DNA of 64,000 bases from DATLGB01 sp963726825. GTDB lineage: Bacteria; Actinomycetota; Thermoleophilia; Solirubrobacterales; Solirubrobacteraceae. This document shows positions 42,334 to 49,603 of this stretch, one piece after another; position 1 is the stretch's first letter; every line of letters starts with the position of its first letter. A program made the translations under genes and the position numbers. The stretch covers positions 434,001 through 498,000 of the forward strand of contig CAVSDT010000001.1 of assembly GCA_963726825.1 (NCBI GenBank), read 5' to 3'. The notes beneath the pieces were generated by a model that saw only the letters and a list, made by a program, of their open reading frames with translations, was not told where the DNA came from and did not search any database.

Positions 42334-43758
42334 TCAGCCGACCGCGCAGCCGGCGTCGGGCGCCGAGCTGCTCGTCGTCACGCACTCCCGGAACGCCGAC
42401 GACATGACCGTCGTGGTTCCGGCGGTGCCAACGCTCTGCGTGGACGCGGTCGACCGGACGAAGCCGCCACCGGTGACGGTCACGGTGTCGCCGGCCACCG
42501 CCCCGTTGAAGCGCTGGTTGTTCTCGAACAGCACCGCGGAGTTGGGGGCGTAGATCGTCATGTGGTCCTCGGCGACGCCGTTGGACTGGCCCATCAGGAC
42601 GTTGTCGGTCTTCAAGGTCGAGCTGCCGGCCACGTAGACCTGGAACGTGGCCGGGTCCTTGTTCTGGTTGTCGACGATGAAGCCGTTGCCCCTGGTGAAG
42701 GAGTTGCCCTTGTCGTTGGTCCCGCCGCAGTCCTCAGGCGAGCCGATGTAGACGCGCACCGTGGCGCCCAGGGGGATGACGAGCTTGCCCCCGCCGCCGG
42801 TCATCGACCACTTGCAGAAGTAGTAGTCCCCGCCGGGGATCGTGTAGGTGCGGTAGTCGTCGAAGGCGATCGTGGGCCGCGCGCCGGGATAGCCGGAGCA
42901 CTTGCCCGGTGCGGCGGCCAGGAGGTAGAGCGGGGCGACGCCGCACAGCGCGAGGTCGTTGTTGCTGTTCTTGGCCCCGCTGTAGTCGACCTGGGGCAGA
43001 GCGAACGTCGAGGGGGCGGCGGTGATCTTCCCGGCCGGCGCGTTCGCGGCGGGCGCGCCGCAGTAGGTGCCTCCGTTGGTGAAGTCCGCGACCGGCGTCG
43101 TGCCGGGCCCGGAGGTGACGACGCCGCCGCACAGGTCCAACCTGACCCTGACCCTCGTGTTGCTGCGCACCGAGGTGTCCATGGTCGCGCCGTTGGAGAG
43201 GTTGACGTCCTTGTTGGAGGTGATGCCGTAGGCCCCGAAGTAGCTCTGGATCGTCGAGCGCGGCTCGACGGTCATCGCCACCTTGCGGGTCGTGTTCGCG
43301 TAGGTGCCCGTGGAGACGATCGTGCGCGGGCCGGTGAGGCCCAGCACCCCGCCGAGCAGGCTGCCGACGAGGCCGTCCGTCGACAGGCGGTAGGAGGAGG
43401 TCGCGCCGTTGTCGTAGCGCTCCGTCACGGCCGGGCACCAGCCCGGCAGCAGGCCGTCGACGACGCTGGGCACCAGCCTGACCACCGTGGGGCCGACGGC
43501 ATCCTGCAGCCCGACGCACGGCAGGGCGGGCGTCAGCGCCCCGGTGATCTTCGACGGGTTGAGCCGATCACGGGCGAGGTCAAGGCCGGCGTTGGCGGCC
43601 TGCAGCGCGAGCTTGACCTCGAGGTCCTTGTTGGTGCGCCGGTTCGAGCCCATGGCCGAGATGAGCGCGACGGCGGTGAGCAGCATGACCATCGACAGGA
43701 CGAAGACCGCGACGGGGAGGGCGATGCCGTCCTGGCGCTCGATCCGGCGTGCGCGCAT
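42334..43758 (-). CDS. PilX-like minor pilin / pilus-associated protein
   Basis: A 474-residue protein with a short basic leader and a hydrophobic N-terminal helix (GIALPVAVFVLSMVMLLTAV), as in PilX-type proteins, which lack the canonical Glu5 context of major pilins. The large extracellular part is Gly/Thr/Asn-rich beta sequence with about ten cysteines (CDYR-free; examples PALPCVGLQ, PGWCPAV, LDLCGGVV, TYCGAP, PGKCSGYPG, SPEDCGG) likely to form disulfides. It is last in a three-gene minor-pilin unit, sharing one base with the preceding stop (TGATG). The assembly ATPase and platform genes are not in this window. Confidence 0.8.
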   Translation of the reverse strand: MRARRIERQDGIALPVAVFVLSMVMLLTAVALISAMGSNRRTNKDLEVKLALQAANAGLDLARDRLNPSKITGALTPALPCVGLQDAVGPTVVRLVPSVVDGLLPGWCPAVTERYDNGATSSYRLSTDGLVGSLLGGVLGLTGPRTIVSTGTYANTTRKVAMTVEPRSTIQSYFGAYGITSNKDVNLSNGATMDTSVRSNTRVRVRLDLCGGVVTSGPGTTPVADFTNGGTYCGAPAANAPAGKITAAPSTFALPQVDYSGAKNSNNDLALCGVAPLYLLAAAPGKCSGYPGARPTIAFDDYRTYTIPGGDYYFCKWSMTGGGGKLVIPLGATVRVYIGSPEDCGGTNDKGNSFTRGNGFIVDNQNKDPATFQVYVAGSSTLKTDNVLMGQSNGVAEDHMTIYAPNSAVLFENNQRFNGAVAGDTVTVTGGGFVRSTASTQSVGTAGTTTVMSSAFRECVTTSSSAPDAGCAVG

Positions 43759-44324
43759 CAGAAGGCCGCGGGGTCCGCGATGATCGTCTGCGCCACCACG
43801 GGGGCGGGCGTGACGTTGTTGGCGGGGTTCAGCTGCACGCGGACCGTGACGCGCTTGGCGGTGGGGCTGCCCGTGCAGACGGTGTTGAGCGCGCACGTCT
43901 CCTCGTAGGTGACGATGCGCTCGACGGTGCCCTTCGTGTTGCCGATCGTGATGCTCTCGGTCTGCGGCACGACGCCCGGGCCGGCGAGGCGCTGGTAGCG
44001 ATTGCCCGTCACCAGGGCGTCGAGCGGCTTGACGCGCAGCACCTGCTGGCCGTTCAGGGTGATCACGAGGGTGGCGGGGTCCGACGCCGGCCCGCTCGTG
44101 GGCGGGGTGAGCGTTCCGATGTCGCCGTACTTCAGCGACCGGAAGCTCTCCGCGTCCGCCTGCGCGTAGCTGAGCGCCTGTTCCTTGCGCTCCGTCTTGA
44201 GGGTCAGGCGCCGCGAGCCGTTGAGCGCGGTCACCGCCGTGCCGATGCCGAGGACGAGGATCGTCGCCGCGACGAGGACCTCGATCAGCGTCATGCCGTC
44301 CTGCCCGCTGTGGTGGCGACGCAT
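43758..44324 (-). CDS. Type IV pilin-like protein (PilV/PulI-like)
   Basis: A 188-residue prepilin-like protein. The leader and cleavage site read HSGQDG, then MTLIEVLVAATILVLGIG, with the conserved Glu at position 5 after the cut. A globular domain follows with two cysteines (EETCALNTVCTG) and strand-rich Thr/Val sequence. It would be incorporated into a type IV pilus or type II-like pseudopilus after leader-peptidase processing. ATG 44324 shares one base with the stop of the preceding gene; its own stop shares a base with the next start. Confidence 0.85.
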   Translation of the reverse strand: MRRHHSGQDGMTLIEVLVAATILVLGIGTAVTALNGSRRLTLKTERKEQALSYAQADAESFRSLKYGDIGTLTPPTSGPASDPATLVITLNGQQVLRVKPLDALVTGNRYQRLAGPGVVPQTESITIGNTKGTVERIVTYEETCALNTVCTGSPTAKRVTVRVQLNPANNVTPAPVVAQTIIADPAAF

Positions 44325-44860
44325 CAGACGTTCCTCATGTCGACGCCGTCGGCAAGGGTGATGATGCGCCCGCGGGAGTTGATCCGGATGGAGAAGGCGA
44401 CGTAGTTGACGACGTTGGCGCCGCTCGTCGTGTTGCTCTCGACGGTGAAGACGTTGTCGTCGGTGACGTTGCGCACGATCACGCGCGACGCCCCGTTGAC
44501 GGTGCGGGTGAGCGTGCCGCCCGCGCAGGTGTAGGTCACGGTCGTGTCCTTGAGCACGCCGGCGTCCAGCACGCGCGTCTTGAGCTGCAGCGTGGAGGAG
44601 GTCGCCGCGGTGGTGACCGACGACGGCACGGGATTGAGGAGCGCAGAGGCCTGGCGGATCTCGCGGGTGAGGCGCTCGGTCCCGACGGTGGCCTGCGTCA
44701 GCTCGTCGTTGCGCGAGCTCACCTCGCGCTGGCCGCGCTCGACGTTGTTGAGCACGGCGAGGCTCGCGGTGAGCACGAGCATCATGAGCGTGGCCGCGAT
44801 GAGCAGCTCCACGAGGGTGAAGCCGTTCTCGGCGGCCGTCCGTGGCCGGGCGGGGGGCAT
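44324..44860 (-). CDS. Type IV pilin-like protein (PilW/PulJ-like)
   Basis: A 178-residue prepilin-like protein with leader MPPARPRTAAENG and mature start FTLVELLIAATLMMLVLTAS, Glu at +5. It continues with a helical segment (RGQREVSSRNDELTQATVG) and a strand-rich head with a single Cys (TYTCAGGTL). Likely a minor pilin that primes assembly with the two genes after it. ATG 44860 is preceded by GAGGGGAG with almost no spacer, an unusual ribosome site. The gene is first in the three-gene unit, 58 bp after the HxlR gene's end region. Confidence 0.84.
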   Translation of the reverse strand: MPPARPRTAAENGFTLVELLIAATLMMLVLTASLAVLNNVERGQREVSSRNDELTQATVGTERLTREIRQASALLNPVPSSVTTAATSSTLQLKTRVLDAGVLKDTTVTYTCAGGTLTRTVNGASRVIVRNVTDDNVFTVESNTTSGANVVNYVAFSIRINSRGRIITLADGVDMRNV

Positions 44861-44918
44861 CTCCCCTCTAGATCGGCCGCCCCGGGGTGCGGCTTGAGCG
44901 GGCGGGGCGGTCGGGGGC

Positions 44919-45386
44919 CTACGCGACGAGCGCGGGCGGGGCGGCGTGCATGAGGACGTCGTCGACGCCGACGGGCTCGCCGCAGCAGTCGCAGACGAGC
45001 CGGGGCGACGTCAGGCCGCCGCAGGCGGTGTGCTCGAGCGTCAGATCGCACTCGCCGGGCTCGAAGTGCCCGTGCTCGAGGCCCCACTGCAGCAGGCCGA
45101 GCATGACCGGATAGAGGTCGCGGCCCTTCTGCGTGAGCCGGTACTCATACAGGGTCCGGCTCGGGTGCTCGGCGTAGACGACGCGGTCCAGCACGCCGTT
45201 CTCGACGAGGGTCCGCAGGCGGTCGGCGAGGATGTTGCGCGAGATCCGGGTGCGGGTCTGGAAGTCCTCGAAGCGCGTCGCACCCATGAAGGCCTCGCGC
45301 AGGAGCGCGAGGCTCCAGCGCTCCCCGAGCACGGCGAGGCTGCGCCCGATCGGGCACGGGCTCGCGGCGAGAGCGTCGTGGCGCAT
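44919..45386 (-). CDS. HxlR-family winged-helix regulator with cysteine-rich C-terminus
   Basis: A 155-residue regulator. The HxlR domain is clear: CPIGRSLAVLGERWSLALL with the conserved N-terminal Cys, RFEDFQTRTRISRNIL (recognition region) and YRLTQKGRDLYPVMLGLLQW. The C-terminal 45 residues add a cysteine cluster (HTACGG, VCDCCGEPVG), which may bind zinc or sense thiol oxidation; most HxlR proteins end near residue 110-120. It follows the MarR gene by nine bases, so both regulators are likely cotranscribed. It faces a redox-related gene pair. Confidence 0.9.
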   Translation of the reverse strand: MRHDALAASPCPIGRSLAVLGERWSLALLREAFMGATRFEDFQTRTRISRNILADRLRTLVENGVLDRVVYAEHPSRTLYEYRLTQKGRDLYPVMLGLLQWGLEHGHFEPGECDLTLEHTACGGLTSPRLVCDCCGEPVGVDDVLMHAAPPALVA

Positions 45387-45395
45387 GCCCTCAGA

Positions 45396-45866
45396 CTACG
45401 GGTCGACCGGCGCGGGAGCGACGAGTCGCGCGAGCAGCTCGCCGAGCCGGCCGACCTCGTCGCAGCTCAGCCGACCGAGGAACCGGCGCTCGACGATCTC
45501 CGAGAACGTCTCCTGCGCGCGAGTCGCGAGCGCCATGCCCTCCGGCGTGACCGCGGCATAGACGACGCGCGAGTCCTTCCCGCAGGGGGAGCGGGAGACC
45601 AGGCCGCGCTCCTGGAGTGCGTCGATGACGCGGGAGACGCGACTCAGCGACAGCGGCGAGCAGTCGGCGAGGTCGCTCATCCGGTGGGCGCCGTGCTCGG
45701 CGCGGGCGAGGCGGGAGAGGACCTCGTAGGCGCTCAGCGAGAGGTCGTGGCGCTGCGCCAGCGCGCTGTCGAGCGCCCGCGTGACCTCGGCGTGCGCCTG
45801 CAGGATGCCGAGCCACGCCGCCTCTCGCTCCGGGGGGAGCGTCTTGAGATCGTGGGCAGCGGACAT
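45396..45866 (-). CDS. MarR-family transcriptional regulator
   Basis: A 156-residue dimeric winged-helix repressor. It shows LSLSAYEVLSRLARAEHGAH, the recognition part SDLADCSPLSLSRVSRVIDAL and the wing RGLVSRSPCGKDSRVVYAAV with the usual DSR motif. A cysteine lies in the recognition helix (DCSP) and another in the wing (SPCGK), which could make it redox-responsive, but this is inference. It diverges from yceI/FMN-reductase genes; two TTGC-N4-GCAA palindromes in the 137-bp gap are candidate operators. ATG 45866. Confidence 0.92.
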   Translation of the reverse strand: MSAAHDLKTLPPEREAAWLGILQAHAEVTRALDSALAQRHDLSLSAYEVLSRLARAEHGAHRMSDLADCSPLSLSRVSRVIDALQERGLVSRSPCGKDSRVVYAAVTPEGMALATRAQETFSEIVERRFLGRLSCDEVGRLGELLARLVAPAPVDP

Positions 45867-45915
45867 GCGCCCAGTGTACGCCGAGAACGGCCGGTTGGGG
45901 CCATCTCGGAGATAT

Positions 45916-45954
45916 TTGCTTGCGCAAGCGATCGTGGTACAGTTGCTTCCGCAA
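45916..45954 (+). promoter_or_regulatory. Twin palindromic operators over a candidate promoter (MarR target)
   Basis: TTGCTTGCGCAA (45916-45927) and TTGCTTCCGCAA (45943-45954) share TTGC-N4-GCAA and differ at one base; start-to-start spacing is 27 bp. A rightward promoter can be read as TTGCTT (45916-45921), 16-base spacer, TACAGT (45938-45943), so one box covers the -35 and the other begins at the end of the -10 element. This is a typical layout for repression by a MarR dimer pair. Confidence 0.65.
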
Positions 45955-46003
45955 CCACCTTTGGCCGTCGCTCCGGCGGCCCACCAACCGACAAGGACCA
46001 CCG

Positions 46004-46537
46004 ATGAGCATCAGCGAGCAGACCCTCCCCGCCGGCACCTGGAACCTCGATCCCGTCCACTCGCAGGTCGGCTTCGCCGTCAAGCACTCCGGCATCGCCA
46101 CCTTCCGCGGGCACTTCTCCGACGTCCAGGCCACCCTGGAGGACGGCGTCCTCACCGGCGCGGCGAAGGTCGAGTCCGTCGAGGTCCCGATCGCGCAGCT
46201 CAAGGGCCACCTGCTCGCCCCGGACTTCTTCGACGCCGAGCAGTTCCCCGAGGTCACCTTCACGGCCACCTCGCTGACGCAGGACGGCGAGCACGCCACC
46301 GTGGAGGGCGAGCTGACGCTCAAGGGCACCACCAAGCCGCTCGAGGCAACCGGCACCGTGTCCGGTCCCGCCACCTACATCGACGGGTCCGAGCGCATCG
46401 CGATCGAGATCTCCACGGTCATCGACCGGCACGACTTCGGCGTCTCCTGGAACGCGGACCTGCCCTCCGGCGGCAAGGCCGTCGGTGACGAGGTCACGAT
46501 CACCGCCGCGCTGCAGCTCGTCAAGCCGGCCGCCTAG
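46004..46537 (+). CDS. YceI-family lipocalin-like protein
   Basis: A 177-residue YceI domain, an eight-stranded barrel that binds isoprenoid-type lipids. The N-terminus GTWNLDPVHSQVGFAVKHSG, DFFDAEQFPEVTFTATSL and GTTKPLEATGTV are diagnostic; the ending DEVTITAALQLVK is typical. No signal peptide is present, so it is likely cytoplasmic, unlike E. coli YceI. ATG 46004 has AAGGA at 45993-45997. It is first in a pair with an FMN reductase two bases downstream, and both are probably controlled by the divergent MarR regulator. Confidence 0.93.
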   Translation: MSISEQTLPAGTWNLDPVHSQVGFAVKHSGIATFRGHFSDVQATLEDGVLTGAAKVESVEVPIAQLKGHLLAPDFFDAEQFPEVTFTATSLTQDGEHATVEGELTLKGTTKPLEATGTVSGPATYIDGSERIAIEISTVIDRHDFGVSWNADLPSGGKAVGDEVTITAALQLVKPAA

Positions 46538-46539
46538 CC

Positions 46540-47094
46540 ATGAGGATCCTCGGCATCGCCGGGAGCCTGCGGCCGGGCTCGTACAACGCGCGCCTGCTGC
46601 GCGCCGCCGCGGCTGCGGCGCCCGACGGCGTCGAGGTCGTCGTCTACGACGAGCTGGCCGGCGTGCCCCCGTTCGACCTCGACCGCGAGGGCGACGGCGA
46701 CACGCCCTCACGCGCAGCGGCGTTCCAGGCGGCGATCGCCGCCACGGACGGACTGCTCGTCGCGACCCCGGAGTACAACGGCTCGATCCCGGGCCAGCTC
46801 AAGAACGCGCTGGACTGGGCGTCCGTCCCGTTTCCGGACAACGTCCTCAGGAACAAGCCCGCGGCCGTGATCGGCACGAGCACCGGGATGTTCGGCGCCG
46901 TCTGGGCCCAGGCGGACGTGCGCAAGGTCTTGGGGCTCTCCGGCGCCCGCGTGCTCGATCGCGACACCCCCGTCCCGCTGGCCGAGATGGCGTTCACCGA
47001 GGACGGCGCGCTCGCCGACCCGGAGATCGCCGCCACCGTCGCCCGGACCGTGGCGGACCTGGCGGACATGGTGGGCGCCCGAGCGGCCGCCTAG
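46540..47094 (+). CDS. NADPH-dependent FMN reductase (flavodoxin-like)
   Basis: A 184-residue flavodoxin-fold reductase. FMN phosphate loop GSLRPGSYNARLL follows the first strand, and PEYNGSIPGQLKNALDW is the conserved flavin-contact segment; GTSTGMFGAVWAQ is the third loop. Members reduce FMN, quinones, azo compounds or chromate with NAD(P)H. It starts two bases after the yceI stop, so the pair forms one unit, consistent with a MarR-controlled response to electrophiles or quinones. Its last four bases overlap the convergent DUF1028 gene. Confidence 0.92.
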   Translation: MRILGIAGSLRPGSYNARLLRAAAAAAPDGVEVVVYDELAGVPPFDLDREGDGDTPSRAAAFQAAIAATDGLLVATPEYNGSIPGQLKNALDWASVPFPDNVLRNKPAAVIGTSTGMFGAVWAQADVRKVLGLSGARVLDRDTPVPLAEMAFTEDGALADPEIAATVARTVADLADMVGARAAA

Positions 47095-47987
47095 GTCCGT
47101 CCGAGCGCCGCGCGCACTGCGGCGCCGGCGGGCGCGAAGTCCGGGCTGAGGCGGTCAAGGAGGACCAGCCAGCCCGCGTGCACGTCGGCGGCGCGGCGCA
47201 CGGTGGCGGCGCCGCCCTCGACGTCGCCCTGCTGGGCCTGGGACAGGCCGGCCCAGAAGAGCAGCTCGTCAGACTCCGGCGCGAGCTCGGCGGCACGCTC
47301 GTACAGCGCGCCGGCGGCGTCGGCGCGCCCCTCGCCGAGCAGCTCATCCGCCTCACCGGCCATCCGGTAGGCGCGGTCGAGGACGATCAGGCGGGCGAGC
47401 TCGCCGATCGGGTCGGCGCTGTCCTCCACCCGCAGGTCGCAGGTGCGCTGCCAGCCGTCTCCGGTGGCGGGCGCCACCACGAGCGCCGCCGACTGGCGGC
47501 CCCGGACGTCTCCGCCCGCCGCCTCGGCGGCGCGCAGCGCCGCGAGCAGGCGGTCCGCCAGGGTGCCCTCCGTGCTCTCGAAGCCCGCCGCCATGGCCTC
47601 CGGCACCCCGGGCTCGGCCATCATGTTGGCCTGGCAGCTGAAGCCGTCACCCGTCACGTGGCCGGCGTGCGGGATGCAGTCGCGGCCCGTGTGCGTCGCC
47701 ACGCGGCCGAGCGTGTCGACGAGCGCCACCTGGCGCACCGCCGCCAGCTCGTCGCTGCCGACGAGCTGCGCGAGCGCCGCCTCGGGCTCGGCGCCGGCGG
47801 CGAGCCGGTCGAGCAGGAGGGTGCCGTAGGCGGGCTCGGCGACGCTCTGGGTCGCCACGGCCCCGGTGGCCGCGCGCGCCCACGACACGACGGACCCGAC
47901 GGAGAACCAGTGCGACTGCACGGCGACCCCCAGCTCGCCCGAGTCGGGGTCACGTGCGACGATGGAGTACGTGCCGATGCGAGACAT
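47091..47987 (-). CDS. DUF1028 (Ntn-hydrolase-like) protein
   Basis: A 298-residue protein. The DUF1028 domain covers residues 1-215: the N-terminus GTYSIVARDPDSGELGVAVQ, WARAATGAVATQSVAEP and DGFSCQANMMAEPGVPEAMA are the family hallmarks, and the fold is of the Ntn-hydrolase type although no catalytic activity is established to my knowledge. Residues 230-298 form a small TPR-like helical tail (ADAAGALYERAAELAPE). ATG 47987 overlaps the presumed upstream region of the divergent alkyltransferase-like gene, whose start is only 14 bases away. Confidence 0.85.
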   Translation of the reverse strand: MSRIGTYSIVARDPDSGELGVAVQSHWFSVGSVVSWARAATGAVATQSVAEPAYGTLLLDRLAAGAEPEAALAQLVGSDELAAVRQVALVDTLGRVATHTGRDCIPHAGHVTGDGFSCQANMMAEPGVPEAMAAGFESTEGTLADRLLAALRAAEAAGGDVRGRQSAALVVAPATGDGWQRTCDLRVEDSADPIGELARLIVLDRAYRMAGEADELLGEGRADAAGALYERAAELAPESDELLFWAGLSQAQQGDVEGGAATVRRAADVHAGWLVLLDRLSPDFAPAGAAVRAALGRT

Positions 47988-48000
47988 CCACGGCGATGAT

Positions 48001-48267
48001 ATGTCCGAGCGGGCCGCCGTGATCCTCGCGCGGGTGCGCGGCATCCCCGCGGGCTTCGTGCGCGCCTACGGCGACGTGTCGCCGGGCGCGCCCCGCGTCG
48101 CCGGCGCCGTCCTGCACGGCGCCGAGGACCCCGACCTGCCCTGGTGGCGGGTCGTGCGCGCCGACGGGTCGCTCGCCAAGGGCGACCGCCAGCGGGCCCT
48201 CCTGGAGGCCGAGGGCATCCCGTTCCGCGGTGATCGCGTCGAGATGCGGGTGGCGCGGATCCCCTAG
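48001..48267 (+). CDS. Alkyltransferase-like (ATL) DNA-repair protein lacking the active cysteine
   Basis: An 88-residue single MGMT-like DNA-binding domain: ILARVRGIPAGFVRAYGDVS, then RVAGAVLHG, then PWWRVVRADGSL. In true O6-alkylguanine transferases the last motif is PCHRV; here Cys-His is Trp-Trp, the change that marks ATL proteins, which bind O6-alkylguanine and pass it to nucleotide excision repair. The chain ends with a helix-rich GDRQRALLEAEGIPF. ATG 48001 fits family length; ATG 47977 is possible but would overlap the DUF1028 start. Confidence 0.88.
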   Translation: MSERAAVILARVRGIPAGFVRAYGDVSPGAPRVAGAVLHGAEDPDLPWWRVVRADGSLAKGDRQRALLEAEGIPFRGDRVEMRVARIP

Positions 48268-48285
48268 CCGGGTAGGCCTCGATCC

Positions 48286-48708
48286 GTGCCCTGGACCCAA
48301 CGCGAGATCCGCCTCGACCCCAAGCCGCGCGGCTTCCACCTCATCGACCGGGAGGTGCTCGGCGCCCTGCCCGAGCTGCGCGACGTGGGCGTCGGCCTCC
48401 TGCACCTGTTCATCCGCCACACCTCCGCGTCCCTGGCGCTCAACGAGAACGCCTCCCCCGACGTGCGGCGCGACTTCGCGTCCTGGTTCGACGCCGCCGT
48501 CGCGGAGGACGCCCCCTTCTGGACCCACACCGACGAGGGCCCCGACGACATGCCGGCCCACATCAAGGCGTCGCTGCTCGGCCCGTCCCTGACGCTCCCC
48601 GTCAACGGCGGCCGGCTCGCCGTCGGCACCTGGCAGGGCATCTACCTGTGCGAGCACCGCGACCGCGGCGGCTCCCGGTCGCTCGTCGCGACCCTCCACG
48701 GCGAGTGA
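48286..48708 (+). CDS. yjbQ: YjbQ-family protein (secondary thiamine-phosphate synthase-like)
   Basis: A 140-residue YjbQ/UPF0047 protein. The diagnostic parts are LLHLFIRHTSASLALNEN, the HTDEGPDDMPAHIKASLLG stretch and VGTWQGIYLCEHR, whose His and Glu residues line the putative active site. E. coli YjbQ has weak thiamine-phosphate synthase activity; the true role is unclear. GTG 48286 comes 18 bases after the ATL stop, so the two genes are likely cotranscribed. A long inverted repeat follows. Confidence 0.92.
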   Translation: MPWTQREIRLDPKPRGFHLIDREVLGALPELRDVGVGLLHLFIRHTSASLALNENASPDVRRDFASWFDAAVAEDAPFWTHTDEGPDDMPAHIKASLLGPSLTLPVNGGRLAVGTWQGIYLCEHRDRGGSRSLVATLHGE

Positions 48709-48734
48709 GCGACCCGGCAGGGTCCACACGCCGC

Positions 48735-48821
48735 ACCACCCCCGTCGTCGCTGGCCGTGGGAGGGCTCGCGGACCGCGGCGGTGCGCCGGGCCGACCACG
48801 TCACGCGGCGACGGGGGTGGT
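48735..48821. repeat. 13-bp perfect inverted repeat spanning 87 bp, between convergent genes
   Basis: ACCACCCCCGTCG (48735-48747) is the reverse complement of CGACGGGGGTGGT (48809-48821), with 61 bases between, which include GGGCTCGCGGACCG. A closely similar GCTCGCGGACCG stretch follows the right arm (48824-48835). It lies between yjbQ and the crotonase gene and may be a terminator or a palindromic repeat; its GACCACC-type core resembles the repeats around the nuclease gene. Confidence 0.55.
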
Positions 48822-48838
48822 CGCGCTCGCGGACCGGC

Positions 48839-49603
48839 CTAGCGGCCCGTCCAGCGGGGCTCGCGCTTCTCGGCGAAGGCGCGGGCCCCCTCCTGCGCGT
48901 CGGCGGAGCCGAACACCGGGCCGACGATCTCGCCCTGCCGCTCCCACGCCTCGGCCTCGGTCCACTCGCCCGCGCGCTGGATCACGCCCTTGGAGGCGGC
49001 GAGGGCGAGCGGGGCGTTGCGCACGATCGCGGCGGCCAGCTCGCGGGCGCCGCCGAGCGCGTGGCCGGACTCGGTGACCCGGTTGACGATGCCGATCTCC
49101 GCGGCGCGCCGGGCGCCGAGCGGGTCGCCGGTGAGGGCCAGCTCCATCGCCAGGTGGTACGGGATCCGCTGCGGGAGGCGGAACAGCCCACCGGCCGCGG
49201 CGACGAGGCCCCGCTTGACCTCGGGGATGCCGAAGCGGGCGTCCTCCGCGGCGACGATCAGGTCGCAGCTCAAGGCGATCTCGAAGCCGCCGGCCAGCGC
49301 GAACCCCTCGACGGCCGCGATCAGCGGCTTGCGCGCCGAGCGCTGGCAGATCCCGGCGAAGCCGCGGTCGCCGACGAACGGCACCTCGCCGGCGACGAAG
49401 CCCTTGAGGTCCATCCCGGCGCAGAACGTCTGCCCCGCGCCGGTGACGATGCCGAGGCGCAGGTCGTCGTCGGCGTCCAGCCGCTCGAGGGCGTCCGCCA
49501 GCGCCAGCGCGAGCTCGCGGGTGACCGCGTTGCGCGCCTCGGGCCGGTTCAGCGTCATGACGAGGACGCCGTCGGCGACCGCCGTGAGCAGGGGGCCGCT
49601 CAC
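48839..49603 (-). CDS. Enoyl-CoA hydratase/isomerase (crotonase family)
   Basis: A 254-residue crotonase. The oxyanion-hole segments are AGQTFCAGMDLKGF and AAVEGFALAGGFEIALSCDL; the second catalytic position is the Glu in FGIPEVKRGLVAAAGG, while the usual first Glu is replaced in EIALSCD, so isomerase or hydratase activity cannot be separated. The carboxy end EGARAFAEKREPRWTGR is the standard trimerisation tail. GTG 49603 overlaps the nucS stop (GTGA), an unusual pairing of lipid catabolism with mismatch repair that may simply be a cotranscription arrangement. Confidence 0.9.
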   Translation of the reverse strand: MSGPLLTAVADGVLVMTLNRPEARNAVTRELALALADALERLDADDDLRLGIVTGAGQTFCAGMDLKGFVAGEVPFVGDRGFAGICQRSARKPLIAAVEGFALAGGFEIALSCDLIVAAEDARFGIPEVKRGLVAAAGGLFRLPQRIPYHLAMELALTGDPLGARRAAEIGIVNRVTESGHALGGARELAAAIVRNAPLALAASKGVIQRAGEWTEAEAWERQGEIVGPVFGSADAQEGARAFAEKREPRWTGR

